Positions 62,993-64,000 of a stretch of 64,000 nt of DNA are shown here, piece by piece. The number at the start of each line of letters is the position of its first letter. The stretch's first letter is position 1. The DNA comes from Leucobacter sp. UBA1945 (GTDB lineage: Bacteria > Actinomycetota > Actinomycetes > Actinomycetales > Microbacteriaceae): the NCBI GenBank assembly GCA_002336855.1, contig DDEV01000008.1:32256-96255 (forward strand). The letters are read 5' to 3'. Position numbers and translations under genes: made by a program. The notes under the pieces were generated by a model, which saw only the letters and a list, made by a program, of their open reading frames with translations, was not told the origin of the DNA and ran no database searches.

Positions 62993-63775
62993 ATGCTGCG
63001 GAGGGTTTCGTTGGTGCGAGGTGCACCACTTGTGCCGATCGCGGTACTCGAGGCGCTTGTCGCCTGCGGCTTCCCCTCGCCGTCTCAAGACTACGAAACA
63101 CGAGAAATCGACCTGGTGGAACATCTCGGCCTGCGAAGCCCGACCACCGACCTCCTGCAGCAAGACGGAAGTGACCTTGAGAGCATCGGGATATTCAACG
63201 GCGACTACCTCGTTGTAGACCGCGCTGCTACCCCGAAGGACGGGCAGATCGTTGCCGCAACCGTCGACGGCGACCTCGTCGTCCGTCGGCTACGGCGACG
63301 ATTCGGCATAGGTGTATCTCTTCTGCCGGCACACCCCGAACTCGAGACCCTGCATCTCGCCGATGGTGCCGACTTCCTTGTGCAAGGCGTCGTAATGCTC
63401 GGTCTTCACTCACTGCTCCCAGGCACCATCTCGCGGAAGACGCTGAGCGACGAAGCGGAACTGCAGCAGCTGCTCGGCCTCCGCCACCCCGCCCGGTACA
63501 TCATCCGGGCATACGGCCACTCGATGGAGCGCGCAGGAGTATTTAGTGGCGATGAAGTCATTGTCGATCGCGCACGTCGACCAGAAGACGGACAAATCAT
63601 CGTCGCGATCGTCGACAACGAGTACACGCTCAAGCGGCTGCGTCTCGGAAGCAACAGCGTGGTGTATTTGGAACCCGAGAACCCCGCATTCCCCAGCCTG
63701 GAGATCCCGGAACTTTCCGAACTCAAGGTTTGGGGCGTAGCAACATGGAGCGTGCGACATGTCACCGCAGATTGA
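62993..63775 (+). CDS. UmuD-like protein with two fused S24 domains, first one catalytically degenerate
   Basis: 260 residues, about twice the length of UmuD. The N-terminus keeps the cleavage site [11 protein letters not shown] (Cys25-Gly26). Domain 1 (about 26-135) has GSDL where UmuD has GDSM, so the Ser position is Asp61, and Arg98 replaces the catalytic Lys. Domain 2 (about 150-258) has the intact pair Ser177 (GHSM) and Lys214 (YTLKRL), with the same 37-residue spacing as E. coli Ser60 and Lys97. It looks like a covalent dimer with one dead and one working protomer. umuC overlaps the end by 17 bases. GGAGGG precedes the ATG. Confidence 0.9.
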   Translation: MLRRVSLVRGAPLVPIAVLEALVACGFPSPSQDYETREIDLVEHLGLRSPTTDLLQQDGSDLESIGIFNGDYLVVDRAATPKDGQIVAATVDGDLVVRRLRRRFGIGVSLLPAHPELETLHLADGADFLVQGVVMLGLHSLLPGTISRKTLSDEAELQQLLGLRHPARYIIRAYGHSMERAGVFSGDEVIVDRARRPEDGQIIVAIVDNEYTLKRLRLGSNSVVYLEPENPAFPSLEIPELSELKVWGVATWSVRHVTAD

Positions 63776-64000
63776 ACGCATGGTGGCGCTCGTCGACTGC
63801 GAGAGCTTCTTCGCGAGCTGTGAACGCGTCTTTGACCCGACCCTCGCAGGGAAACCAGTCGTGGTGCTCTCCAACAACGACGGCTGCGTAGTCGCGATGA
63901 GCTCCGAAGCGAAAAAGGAACACCGAATCCCGATGGGTACGCCCTGGTTCAAACTTAAGAACTACGCCAACGCGCACGGGGTGATCGCCCGCTCGAGCAA
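63759..64000 (+). CDS. umuC: UmuC-type Y-family DNA polymerase, C-terminus beyond window
   Basis: The first 80 residues are present. [19 protein letters not shown] holds the metal-binding aspartate and the Y-family steric-gate region, and [20 protein letters not shown] and MGTPWFKLK are typical of UmuC. ATG 63759 overlaps the umuD-like gene; ATG 63780 is an alternative. With the upstream SOS box it forms a mobile error-prone-repair cassette. Confidence 0.92.
   Translation, partial: MSPQIERMVALVDCESFFASCERVFDPTLAGKPVVVLSNNDGCVVAMSSEAKKEHRIPMGTPWFKLKNYANAHGVIARSS

Overview
The window is high-GC DNA from an actinobacterium, most likely a member of the Microbacteriaceae (Leucobacter-like; the genus is inference). 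Support comes from the base composition, the many GTG/TTG starts and 4-nt ATGA/GTGA overlaps, Mycobacterium-type SOS boxes (TCGAAC-N4-GTTCGA type), a SigK/RskA/fasciclin/DipZ module as in Mycobacterium, and an Rv2578c-type radical SAM gene.

Layout. (1) 1-6.1 kb: an MHS-family transporter (left edge, partial) diverges from the lower phenylacetate genes paaJ-paaF-paaH-paaZ. (2) 6.4-10.6 kb: a leftward operon of XRE-cupin regulator, DHA2-type MFS exporter, MmgE/PrpD enzyme and TetR regulator. (3) 10.8-26.5 kb: a catabolic block made of a rightward four-gene operon (HpcH/HpaI aldolase, CapA-like metallophosphatase, Fe-type dehydrogenase, amidohydrolase) converging on a leftward ten-gene operon (Dpp-type ABC importer, isochorismatase-type hydrolase, class IV aminotransferase, formamidase, hydantoinase, TPP enzyme). 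It looks like uptake and breakdown of an unidentified nitrogen-containing compound. (4) 26.9-33.6 kb: the upper phenylacetate genes, paaK and paaI leftward and paaABCDE-paaG rightward from a shared control region. With region 1 the pathway is complete, but it is split by about 20 kb. Both halves carry a PaaR-like 22-bp operator. (5) 33.8-41.1 kb: housekeeping genes coaA, glmS, acpS, an alr-tsaE fusion, tsaB, rimI and tsaD; rimI contains an in-frame palindromic insert. (6) 41.1-52.3 kb: M20 amidohydrolase/isochorismatase pair, tyrosine phosphatase, TRIC-family channel, SOS-boxed radical SAM protein, phosphoribosyltransferase, DUF4190 protein, an alpha/beta-hydrolase interrupted by an in-frame TGA, a DUF1295 protein and a long-chain acyl-CoA ligase. 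(7) 52.4-56.4 kb: a fasciclin lipoprotein and dipZ-sigK-rskA, divergently transcribed from two matching SigK-type promoters.

(8) 56.45 kb to the right edge: an integrative element. It starts at a 3' fragment of an Arg-type tRNA gene (the att core) followed by a tyrosine recombinase. It carries a strand-biased cluster of GCGACA words, two copies of a structured leader-like element, several small genes of unknown function (one DUF4192, one NrdH redoxin), a KmtR-like ArsR/MFS pair, and an SOS-boxed mutagenesis cassette. In that cassette a UmuD homologue with two fused S24 domains (first without catalytic residues, second intact) overlaps umuC, which runs off the window. The full tRNA copy and the right end of the element should lie beyond 64000.

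The best candidates for undescribed biology are the paired leader elements at 57.76-57.96 and 59.19-59.39 kb, the tandem UmuD pseudo-dimer, the GCGACA array, and the palindrome inserted into rimI.
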